Shown here piece by piece: positions 1-5,747 of a DNA stretch of 5,901 bases. The notes beneath the pieces are model-generated. The model was not told where the DNA came from, searched no databases, and worked only from the letters and a program-made list of their open reading frames with translations. The translations under genes and the position numbers were made by a program. Every line of letters begins with the position of its first letter. Position 1 is the first letter of the stretch. Source of the DNA: an uncultured Clostridia bacterium. Its GTDB lineage: Bacteria; Bacillota; Clostridia; Christensenellales; Aristaeellaceae. The stretch is from positions 1 to 5,901 of the forward strand of contig CAMMGP010000086.1 in NCBI GenBank assembly GCA_946496415.1. The letters run 5' to 3'.

Positions 1-2
1 GC

Positions 3-3000
3 GAGTATCACAGCGAAAATAAAGTGCGGGATGACATCTCGGGAAGATATGTCTTTACCTACGATGATGCGCAGCACACTTACCGCTATCATATCATTGA
101 ATGGACGCAGTGTGCAGCCTGCGGCGCGCTGCTGGATAGCAGTTCCGAATACAAGGATATCCCGGAAGCGCATGCGTTTGAAAACGGCGAATGCACGGTC
201 TGCGGCTATGTGGAGGAAAAGCATACGATCCACGACTGGACTGAACCGGGCGAGTCTGAGTTCGCTGAGTACTACATGTTCATGGATGCTGATACGCACC
301 AGAAAAACGTCGAGTATCTCCTCGAGTGCCGGGTGTGCGGCGCTTCGACTTACACGAACGGGCTGCCGGTAAACGAGCCGCATGTTTTCGATGCTGATGG
401 CGTCTGCGTCTGCGGCTACCGCGAGGACGGCGGCTATGGCGAGCCCAGCGAGGTCTGTGAGCATATGAACACCTATGCCAACCCCGAACTGCTCGAAGGC
501 GACGAGGCGGAGTACATCGACGAAACCTACCATAGTCGGAAATTGGACAGCGTCGTCCTGAATGTATATTGCTCCGATTGCGGCGAGTATCTAGGCGGTG
601 GGTACGACAACACCGCCGGACGCACGATCAAGGAAGAGCATGCCTTCACGACCAAAACGGCAACGGGCGCGAAGTGCGACTGCGGCTACGAGATCAAGTG
701 CACGCATGCAAACGTAGAGAAAGAAGAATGGAATAATTACAGATACACGGACACCTATGTTGATACCGGCGACGGCGTTAACCATACCTACATTGTCTCC
801 TATACGCCGGAGTACATCTGTCTTGACTGCGGTGTGGAATGGTCGGGAGATACGGTGGTCGAGACGAGGATCGAGAAGCATGACCCGAAAGGGTCCGACG
901 AAACCATCTGCTCGGACTGCGGCGGGACGATCACGCCGAGCGAGCCCGAGCCCGAGGAGCCGATAGAGCCCAAGTGCAACCATTCGCACGGCTTTGTGAA
1001 GGGCCAGCGGGAGACGGCGGAACACGCCTATTCCCTAAACGACAAACAGCACGCCACCCGCTATTATGTGATGCTCTACTGGCAGTGCCCGGATTGCGGC
1101 GAGAGTTGGGATGAGAGCGAAGCCACGGGCTATGTGGTTAAAAGCAACCACACCTTCGAAAACGGCTTCTGCACCGAGTGCGGCTACAAAAACGCCTGCC
1201 AGCACGACGAGACATGGGCCGAGAGCTACATTGAGTCCATCGAAGTGCTCTCCAGCGACGCAAGCGGCCATACGGCGATCGAGCACGTTTTCCAGCGCAC
1301 CGTCTGCGACCAGTGCGGTCAGGTGCTCAGCGAAGGTTCTGTGGAAAACGAGGTCAGCGGCGCGCACAGCTATGGCGACTCCGGCACGGCGGCCCGCTGC
1401 GAGGTCTGCAACTGGTCGCGCGGCTGCGAGCATCCGCAGGATAAGCGCGTGACCGTGTCATATGATGGAGAGATAATTGGTATCGTCTCCTGCGACGCGA
1501 ATGGCCATACATTGCTAAAATATACCGACACCGTGATCTCTTGCGGCGTTTGCGGCGATACGCTTGACATACAGTATTCGAGCAAAGAGGTCGATGCGGA
1601 ACACGTTTTCCATGGCGGTGCTTGCACGGCTTGTGGGTATGCCTGTCCGCACGAGCATCTCAACGCTGAGACGCCCGTCGAGAACGTCGAGTATTTCCCC
1701 TGCTCATCCACAGAGCACACGGTCGTGCGCAAGACGGGAACGGTGCAGACCTGCGCGGACTGCGGCGTGACGATCTCCTACGATGTGGAGGAAACCGTTG
1801 CGACCGAACCGCACCGCACGGAAGACGGGACGCCGTACACTCCCTGCATGGACTGCGGCGTGAATAGCAGCGATCATTCCTGCGAGAACTACATGCGCAC
1901 CTGGACGGATTACACCTACAACCATTACGAGCAGCAGGATGGCGAATGCTATCGCGTCGGGCGCTACACGACGACGAACGTCTTCTGCCGCGCGTGCGAG
2001 AAAATGGACTCGTATACGCTCTATGATCCGGACTACCGCCAGCAGGTTCCGCACGAGTTCGACCATCGCGGTATCTGCCAGAACTGTAGCTATTACAATG
2101 ACGGTGGCATGTGCGACCACGCCAACGCTTACATCGACTATTATGTCGATAAACTGGTTGGTAGCGGGACAGCGGTTGCGACACCGGTGAACATAGTGGA
2201 CAATGGCGATGGTACGCACAGCTACACGAAATATCAGATGCCGCACTACTACTGCCCGGATTGCGGTTACGCCTACCTCGGAGAGGTTCAGGCTGTGGAA
2301 GGGTATACCGAGAAGCACGAGTGCAATCTCGATGGTGTGTGCTGGGATTGCGGCGCGCGCGTGCAGTGCACGCACCCGAACGCCGTGACAGAGACAGTCG
2401 CTTGGTATGACACGTATGAGCACGCAGACAAGGATGGCCACTGGTACAGTCAGGGTGCCTGCATGGAAGTCTTCTCCTGCCCCGATTGCGGTTTGGAAGA
2501 TTTCTACGATGCCGACACCGGTCTGCTTGAGCCGCACGACTGGTACAACGGCGCGTGCACCATCTGCGGATACGTGAACGAATGCGCGCATGAAAACGCC
2601 GAGCCGTATACGGAAACGCTCCTGCGGGGCGTCAAGTCCTACGACGCGGACGGCCATATGGCGGTCTATGAGGAAGTCAGCGGCGAGCGCTGCCCGGATT
2701 GCCTGGAAGTCATGGAGCAGCCCTCGGAGCGCACCGAAGTTACCGAAGTTACCGAAGCGCACAAGTTTGGCGCCTACGGCGCGTGCGAGGTCTGCGGCTA
2801 CGTGCGCGAGGACAGCGGCGAAGAGCCCGCCTGCACGCACGAGAATACCACGGAAACGCGCAAGGAACTGCCCGCCGTCTACAAAGCCGTGGACGACGCC
2901 ACGCACACAAAGCGCGTGGACGCTACGGTGACCGTCACCTGCGACGATTGCGGCGCGGTCCTCTCCGAGAAGGAAGAGCAGGGAACGCCCGCGTCCGAGG

Positions 3001-4520
3001 CGCACACCTATGAAGACGGCGTCTGCACCGCCTGCGACCACGCCTGCGCGCACGCGGATGTGACCAACGGCGAGCCGCAGACGACCACCGGGTACGCCGC
3101 GACGGACGCGGCGCACACCGCCACCACGACCACTGTCACCGCATGGACTTGCAACACCTGCGGCGAGACGGGCGAGGATGAAGCGGTCGAAACCGCCGAA
3201 GCGGAGGCGCATACCTACGAGCCGGACGGCGAGAACGCCTACAAGTGCTCCATGTGCAAACACGTCTGCGCGCATGAAGGCGCGACGGTGACGGAGGAAA
3301 AAGGCGAGACGCTTTACGAGGACCTCACCGACGCGACCCATACGCCGGTCGTGGACGTCCTTACCACCACGGATTGCCAGTATTGCCCGCTGGTAAGCAC
3401 GGCCAACACGCAGCAAAAGGGCGATCCGGAGGCGCACACCTACGAAGTCACCGAGGCGGGCAGCGTCTGCAAGGTATGCGGCTATGCCTGCACGCACGCG
3501 GAGACGGAGATAAGCGAGGAATTCGCCATCGACCATTACGACGATGCGCAGGCGACCGACGAGGCGCATGTCGCCGTCGGCAAAAAGACGACGACCGAAA
3601 CCTGCGCAAGCTGCGGCGCGGTTATCGCCGAAGAGACGCAGCCCCACAGCGAAGCAATGCCGCATACCTATGTGGACGGCGCATGCGCGGACTGCGGCCA
3701 TGTTTGCTCGCATGAGGGCCACGAAGCGTCCGAGGAGGTCTTCGTCCCGACCGCCTACGCCTCCAACGGCGCGGATGGGCATACCGTCACCGGCGACGTG
3801 CACGTCATCGTCCACTGCAACTGCTGCGGAGCGCAGCTTTCCAACACCGTCTCCGAAGAAGGCGTGACCCGCGTCGAGGCGCACGCTTTCAGCGGCAACC
3901 GCTGCCGCCTGTGCGGCTACGAGCGGCCCGTGGAAGAAGCGCCGGAAACCGACGTCGTGACCGACGAGCCGATTTTCACGCCGGTGGCGGCGGAGGAAAC
4001 CGTGCACGGCGTCTCGGCGGCGCAGGGCGAACGCATGGCCACGGCGCTGGCCACGGTGGTCGCTGACATCCACGCGCAGTACGGCGAAGAGGTCGAAGTG
4101 ACGGTTCTCCACAGCGACAAGATACTCACCGGGGCGGAGATGCAGACGCTTCGGACGTTGGATCCGGTGGAACAGATACTCGTGATCCTCAATGCCGTTG
4201 GCTACGGAAACGAAGTCAACTATGCGCTCACGGCCATGGAGACGGGCCTCAGCGATGAGGCGAGCGCCCTGATCGAGGCCATCGCCGCGCGGTTGGAGGC
4301 CATGAGCGAGGAAGAGCGCGGCGCGTTCCAGGCGCTGATCGAGGAATACTTCCCGCTGACGAAGCTTACCGAGGAAGCGCTGGAATACGACTATGTGGAA
4401 TTCACGCTGGAGATCCGCGTGCGGCTGGAGGATGGCTATCGCATGGAGCGCTACGGCTTCCGCCAGAGCGAAGGCGTATGGACGCTGACCAGCATCGCCG
4501 TGGCCGGCATGGACATCTGA
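3..4520 (+). CDS. Giant Cys/His-rich tandem-repeat protein, 5' end outside window
   Basis: The frame is open from the left edge (codons from base 3: E-Y-H-S-E-N-K-V-R-D-D) to TGA at 4518-4520. The GTG at 24 is therefore only an internal Val: it has no ribosome site before it and lies inside the first repeat module. The visible part is 1505 residues: 17 Cys/His modules (3-3929), then a Cys-free tail (3930-4517). I count about 89 Cys, all in the modules. No membrane segment, LPxTG sorting signal or catalytic motif is visible, and any signal peptide would lie upstream. Similar H-x-F-x2-G-x-C-x2-C-G modules are known from secreted or surface proteins of gut Firmicutes, where they often sit next to Ig-like or leucine-rich repeats; that is from memory. 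A structural, metal-binding or adhesive extracellular role is inference. Terminators follow directly, so this is probably the last gene of its transcript. The gene call is secure; the function is unknown. Confidence 0.93.
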   Translation, partial: EYHSENKVRDDISGRYVFTYDDAQHTYRYHIIEWTQCAACGALLDSSSEYKDIPEAHAFENGECTVCGYVEEKHTIHDWTEPGESEFAEYYMFMDADTHQKNVEYLLECRVCGASTYTNGLPVNEPHVFDADGVCVCGYREDGGYGEPSEVCEHMNTYANPELLEGDEAEYIDETYHSRKLDSVVLNVYCSDCGEYLGGGYDNTAGRTIKEEHAFTTKTATGAKCDCGYEIKCTHANVEKEEWNNYRYTDTYVDTGDGVNHTYIVSYTPEYICLDCGVEWSGDTVVETRIEKHDPKGSDETICSDCGGTITPSEPEPEEPIEPKCNHSHGFVKGQRETAEHAYSLNDKQHATRYYVMLYWQCPDCGESWDESEATGYVVKSNHTFENGFCTECGYKNACQHDETWAESYIESIEVLSSDASGHTAIEHVFQRTVCDQCGQVLSEGSVENEVSGAHSYGDSGTAARCEVCNWSRGCEHPQDKRVTVSYDGEIIGIVSCDANGHTLLKYTDTVISCGVCGDTLDIQYSSKEVDAEHVFHGGACTACGYACPHEHLNAETPVENVEYFPCSSTEHTVVRKTGTVQTCADCGVTISYDVEETVATEPHRTEDGTPYTPCMDCGVNSSDHSCENYMRTWTDYTYNHYEQQDGECYRVGRYTTTNVFCRACEKMDSYTLYDPDYRQQVPHEFDHRGICQNCSYYNDGGMCDHANAYIDYYVDKLVGSGTAVATPVNIVDNGDGTHSYTKYQMPHYYCPDCGYAYLGEVQAVEGYTEKHECNLDGVCWDCGARVQCTHPNAVTETVAWYDTYEHADKDGHWYSQGACMEVFSCPDCGLEDFYDADTGLLEPHDWYNGACTICGYVNECAHENAEPYTETLLRGVKSYDADGHMAVYEEVSGERCPDCLEVMEQPSERTEVTEVTEAHKFGAYGACEVCGYVREDSGEEPACTHENTTETRKELPAVYKAVDDATHTKRVDATVTVTCDDCGAVLSEKEEQGTPASEAHTYEDGVCTACDHACAHADVTNGEPQTTTGYAATDAAHTATTTTVTAWTCNTCGETGEDEAVETAEAEAHTYEPDGENAYKCSMCKHVCAHEGATVTEEKGETLYEDLTDATHTPVVDVLTTTDCQYCPLVSTANTQQKGDPEAHTYEVTEAGSVCKVCGYACTHAETEISEEFAIDHYDDAQATDEAHVAVGKKTTTETCASCGAVIAEETQPHSEAMPHTYVDGACADCGHVCSHEGHEASEEVFVPTAYASNGADGHTVTGDVHVIVHCNCCGAQLSNTVSEEGVTRVEAHAFSGNRCRLCGYERPVEEAPETDVVTDEPIFTPVAAEETVHGVSAAQGERMATALATVVADIHAQYGEEVEVTVLHSDKILTGAEMQTLRTLDPVEQILVILNAVGYGNEVNYALTAMETGLSDEASALIEAIAARLEAMSEEERGAFQALIEEYFPLTKLTEEALEYDYVEFTLEIRVRLEDGYRMERYGFRQSEGVWTLTSIAVAGMDI
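933..974 (+). other. Pro/Glu-rich hinge between modules 4 and 5
   Basis: The codons here give T-P-S-E-P-E-P-E-E-P-I-E-P-K between the last C-x2-C-G of module 4 and the C-N-H that opens module 5. Most module junctions are only a few residues long, so this is one of the longest linkers in the array. The others of note are the acidic/Gly stretch before 456 and the E-D-S-G-E-E-P stretch before 2832. The composition suggests an extended, flexible or spacer segment, which would divide the array into a four-module N-terminal block and a larger following block. Confidence 0.6.
2733..2759 (+). repeat. Three tandem copies of a 9-base unit inside module 12
   Basis: ACCGAAGTT occurs twice head to tail and is followed by a third copy differing in its last two bases (ACCGAAGCG). 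It encodes T-E-V-T-E-V-T-E-A just before the conserved His of module 12. The unit is in frame, so slippage would add or remove T-E-V triplets without breaking the gene. It lengthens the spacer between the first C-x2-C and the following His in this module. Confidence 0.75.
2832..3929 (+). repeat. Thr/Glu/Ala-rich sub-array, modules 13-17
   Basis: The last five modules are more alike than the rest: 71-75 residues each, opening with C-[TAS]-H-[EA], carrying runs of Thr before the first C-x2-C (for example T-A-T-T-T-T-V-T), and with A-H-[TA]-[YF] or P-H-T-Y at the third His. Modules 1-12 are richer in Tyr and Trp and more variable in length. Codons in this block end in G or C more consistently, while modules 1-12 use many tat, gat, cat and aat codons. 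This suggests a separately amplified block, or different constraint close to the C-terminal domain. The difference was judged by eye. Confidence 0.55.
3930..4517 (+). other. Cys-free C-terminal domain of the repeat protein
   Basis: After the last C-G-Y-E-R-P the Cys/His pattern stops. About 26 residues of acidic, Val/Thr/Pro-rich linker lead to a largely helical-looking segment from about 4008, with the patterns M-A-T-A-L-A-T-V-V-A-D-I, A-L-I-E-A-I-A-A-R-L-E-A-M and G-A-F-Q-A-L-I-E-E-Y-F. The end, from about 4386, looks like alternating beta strands: D-Y-V-E-F-T-L-E-I-R-V-R-L, a turn at E-D-G-Y, then R-Y-G-F-R and G-V-W-T-L-T-S-I-A-V. The strand-turn-strand ending resembles the C-terminal sheet of small NTF2-like or lipoprotein-associated domains, but I cannot name a family. 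There is no hydrophobic anchor or sorting motif at the C terminus. Confidence 0.7.
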
Positions 4521-4532
4521 GAACGAACGCGC

Positions 4533-4563
4533 GCCCGGGGCGGGACGCCCTCCCGCCCCGGGC
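4533..4563 (+). other. GC-rich 13-bp hairpin just after the repeat-protein gene
   Basis: GCCCGGGGCGGGA (4533-4545) pairs perfectly with TCCCGCCCCGGGC (4551-4563) across a five-base loop, starting 12 bases after the stop codon. No T-run follows, so by itself it is not a standard intrinsic terminator. It could protect the mRNA 3' end from exonucleases if read-through is trimmed back, or pause polymerase ahead of the true terminator 14 bases downstream. Confidence 0.7.
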
Positions 4564-4576
4564 AGGTACGACCCGT

Positions 4577-4606
4577 TGCTTCCACAGATTTGTGGAAGCA
4601 TTTTTT
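4577..4606 (+). terminator. Rho-independent terminator of the repeat-protein gene
   Basis: TGCTTCCACA (4577-4586) and TGTGGAAGCA (4591-4600) form a perfect 10-bp stem with a GATT loop, followed at once by six Ts (4601-4606). This is a canonical intrinsic terminator for + strand transcription. No T-run lies on the opposite side, so it should act in one direction only. It separates the repeat-protein gene from the downstream peptidase gene. Confidence 0.93.
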
Positions 4607-4620
4607 GCGCGATTTTTCCG

Positions 4621-4752
4621 CTGGAACTGCTGCGGGAAGACCGGTGGGAGAGGCTGGTGGACGGCACTGCCTCCGCCTTGGCCATGGACAATGCGCGCGC
4701 CCAGAAATTGCATTTGCTTTTCCCCTTCCGCTATGAAATAATGAATGTATAA
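4621..4752 (+). pseudogene. Possible 3' remnant of a truncated gene
   Basis: From 4621 the frame reads L-E-L-L-R-E-D-R-W-E-R-L-V-D-G-T, ends in HLLFPFRYEIMNV, and stops with TAA at 4750-4752. By hand count over 43 codons, G+C is about 63%, 35% and 72% at codon positions 1, 2 and 3, the profile expected of real coding DNA in such a genome. No start codon with a ribosome site is available: the frame runs back open through the terminator, and the only in-frame ATG (4684) lacks one and would give 22 residues. The stop overlaps the peptidase gene's ribosome site, as in a coupled gene pair. My reading is that this is the C-terminal end of a former upstream neighbour whose 5' part was lost or displaced. 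Chance is not excluded, and I do not recognise the peptide. Confidence 0.35.
4714..4742 (+). promoter_or_regulatory. Candidate promoter of the peptidase gene
   Basis: TTGCTT (4714-4719) and AATAAT (4737-4742) are 17 bases apart, and a TG at 4734-4735 gives an extended -10 element. The -10 matches the consensus at five of six bases; the -35 matches only TTG. This is the only AT-rich stretch between the terminator and the gene, and a promoter is needed after a terminator. Transcription would begin near 4749, leaving a leader of about 15 bases that is little more than the ribosome site. Confidence 0.45.
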
Positions 4753-4760
4753 GGAGGGGG
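4751..4760 (+). promoter_or_regulatory. Ribosome binding site of the peptidase gene
   Basis: AAGGAGGGGG contains a full AGGAGG core and ends four bases before ATG at 4765. It fixes that ATG as the start. Its first two bases are also the end of the TAA that closes the upstream remnant frame. Confidence 0.9.
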
Positions 4761-4764
4761 ATAT

Positions 4765-5685
4765 ATGCTCTACATCGTCGCGGGGGCGCTGTCCGCTCTC
4801 TCCCTGCTGTTTCCGCTCGCCTGCCGCCTCTGGCCGGCGCTCGCGCAGGGGTGGATGGAGGCTGTGTTCGCGCCTGCGGCGGGGGCGCTCGCCGCTTTGG
4901 CAAGCAAGTGTCCCTTCCCGCTGGCTGAGCCATTGGCGCTGCTGCTGGCGGCGCTGTTTGTTTTGCTCCTTTTTCGCTGGCGGCGCGGGGCCTGCCTGTT
5001 GCTCGCCGTCCTGCTCGCCGGATATGGCTTTTTGTGGGCGCCGGCCTATTCTCTTCCCGCCGCGTACGCCGTCAGCAAAGACGCGGACGCTGCGGCGCTG
5101 ACGGCGGTGTGCGATGAACTGATCGAACGCCTGAACGCCCGCAAGGACTTTGCGCTGCCAAACGATCTTGGCGCGCGGGCATTGGCAGCGGCGCGCCTTG
5201 TGGAAACGCCCGCGCCCATCTCCGCCGCGCCCAAGTTCGCTCGCTATCCCGAGTGGATGCGCGCTTTTTCGCTGGCGGGGCTCTACGTGCCGTGGACGGC
5301 CGAGGCGCTCTGCGATCCCACCGCTCCGGAGGCGGGGCAGCCCTTCACCGCCGTGCATGAACTGATGCACATGGGCGGCGTGGCCGACGAGGGACAGGCC
5401 AACATCTGCGCTTACATCGCCTGCCAGCGCTACGGCGGCATCTTCGCCGCTTCCGCCGACCTCTGGGCGCTCAAATACGCCATGGACGCCCTGCGCCCGC
5501 TGGACGCGGATGCCTGGTCGGCGCGCCTGGCCGCGCTCGACGGCGCGGCGCGAGACGGTTTTTTCGCCCTTGGCGGCGCCTCTTCCGCGTCGCTTGCGGA
5601 GGAATCTGTCCTGCGCCTGGGCGGCGCCGGGATCGCCGGCGATTACGGCGCGCTGGCCGCGTGGCTGGCGGCGCGTATTGTATGA
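4765..5685 (+). CDS. DUF3810-family membrane zinc-metallopeptidase-like protein
   Basis: This gene encodes 306 residues, with its start set by the strong ribosome site. Hydrophobic segments at about 3-20, 56-70 and 75-92 should anchor the N terminus in the membrane, with the R-W-R-R loop (71-74) probably cytoplasmic. The rest is a soluble domain with H198-E-L-M-H202, followed by G-G-V-A-D-E-G-Q-A-N (204-213) and A-Y-I-A-C. In DUF3810 proteins, as I recall them, the equivalent stretch is H-E-x2-H-x2-G-x-A-x-E-x-E-A-N-x3-Y-x-A-C, and the upstream G-L-Y-V-P-W-T-A-E and P-F-T-A-V-H-E segments fit the same family. The HExxH pair should bind zinc with Glu199 as catalytic base, and Glu209 may be the third ligand. 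The second Glu of the ExEAN motif is Gln here. The protein is somewhat shorter than the roughly 350 residues I recall for the family. Substrates of the family are unknown to me. The family assignment is fairly sure; activity is inferred. Confidence 0.87.
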   Translation: MLYIVAGALSALSLLFPLACRLWPALAQGWMEAVFAPAAGALAALASKCPFPLAEPLALLLAALFVLLLFRWRRGACLLLAVLLAGYGFLWAPAYSLPAAYAVSKDADAAALTAVCDELIERLNARKDFALPNDLGARALAAARLVETPAPISAAPKFARYPEWMRAFSLAGLYVPWTAEALCDPTAPEAGQPFTAVHELMHMGGVADEGQANICAYIACQRYGGIFAASADLWALKYAMDALRPLDADAWSARLAALDGAARDGFFALGGASSASLAEESVLRLGGAGIAGDYGALAAWLAARIV

Positions 5686-5707
5686 ACGCATAGAAAAACG
5701 CGCACAC

Positions 5708-5731
5708 TGAAGTATCAGCAATGATATTTCA
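5708..5731 (+). promoter_or_regulatory. Hairpin with GCAA loop abutting the next ribosome site
   Basis: TGAAGTATCA (5708-5717) pairs with TGATATTTCA (5722-5731) as a 10-bp stem with one G-U pair, closed by a GCAA (GNRA) tetraloop. Its last base is the first base of the AGGAGGA ribosome site of the following gene. No T-run follows, so it is not a terminator. It could be an RNA element tuning translation or mRNA stability, or, as DNA, a two-fold operator for a dimeric repressor. It lies in an AT-rich pocket of an otherwise GC-rich region. Confidence 0.5.
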
Positions 5732-5737
5732 GGAGGA
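5731..5737 (+). promoter_or_regulatory. Ribosome binding site of the last, partial gene
   Basis: AGGAGGA lies ten bases before ATG at 5748, a slightly long but acceptable spacing. It favours that ATG over the in-frame ATG at 5721, which sits within the hairpin and has no ribosome site of its own. Confidence 0.8.
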
Positions 5738-5747
5738 ACGTACCTTT

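Larger units (their letters stand above)
3..3929 (+). repeat. Array of 17 zinc-ribbon-like Cys/His protein modules
   Basis: This is a protein-level tandem repeat. Modules begin at about 3 (partial), 222, 456, 699, 975, 1197, 1425, 1644, 1881, 2112, 2367, 2583, 2832, 3045, 3267, 3489 and 3705, with lengths of 71-92 residues. The consensus is C-x-H, about 25-40 variable residues, H-[T/x]-x10-C-x2-C-G, about 17-25 residues, H-x-[FY], G-x-C-x2-C-G-Y, then a short linker to the next C-x-H. The gap from the middle His to the first C-x2-C is exactly 11 residues in 13 of 17 modules. The eight recurring Cys/His positions would suit two four-ligand metal sites per module, but disulphides are also possible outside the cell. 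I saw no long identical DNA blocks between modules, so the duplications look old. Confidence 0.9.

Noticed and set aside
24..26. GTG as the start of the repeat-protein gene.
   Set aside because: The frame is open to the left edge with sensible codons, there is no ribosome site, and the position falls within the first repeat module, so the true start is upstream of the window.
3..3929. The repetitive Cys/His protein as a set of DNA-binding zinc fingers.
   Set aside because: The modules lack the compact C-x2-4-C-x12-H-x3-5-H spacing and basic helix of classical fingers, and the chain is strongly acidic, which argues against nucleic-acid binding.
3..3929. A CRISPR array or DNA-level satellite as the source of the repeat signal.
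   Set aside because: The repeats are conserved at the protein level only, with divergent codons and variable lengths. There are no identical DNA repeats with spacers.
1704..4691. A 995-codon open frame on the minus strand opposite the repeat gene.
   Set aside because: It is in codon register with the sense gene, so its stops correspond to sense TTA, CTA and TCA codons, which a GC-rich gene seldom uses. It ends at a sense TCA at 1704. The product is an unstructured R/A/V/H-rich string, it has no ribosome site, and it runs through the terminator.
4402..5721. A 439-codon open frame on the minus strand across the intergenic region and the peptidase gene.
   Set aside because: The product is Arg/Gln/Pro/Gly-rich without domain features, and it is opposed by a well-supported + strand gene with a ribosome site, membrane segments and an HExxH motif.
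5721..5723. ATG at 5721 as the start of the last gene.
   Set aside because: It is in frame, but it lies in the hairpin loop and stem without an upstream ribosome site, whereas AGGAGGA at 5731 serves the ATG at 5748.
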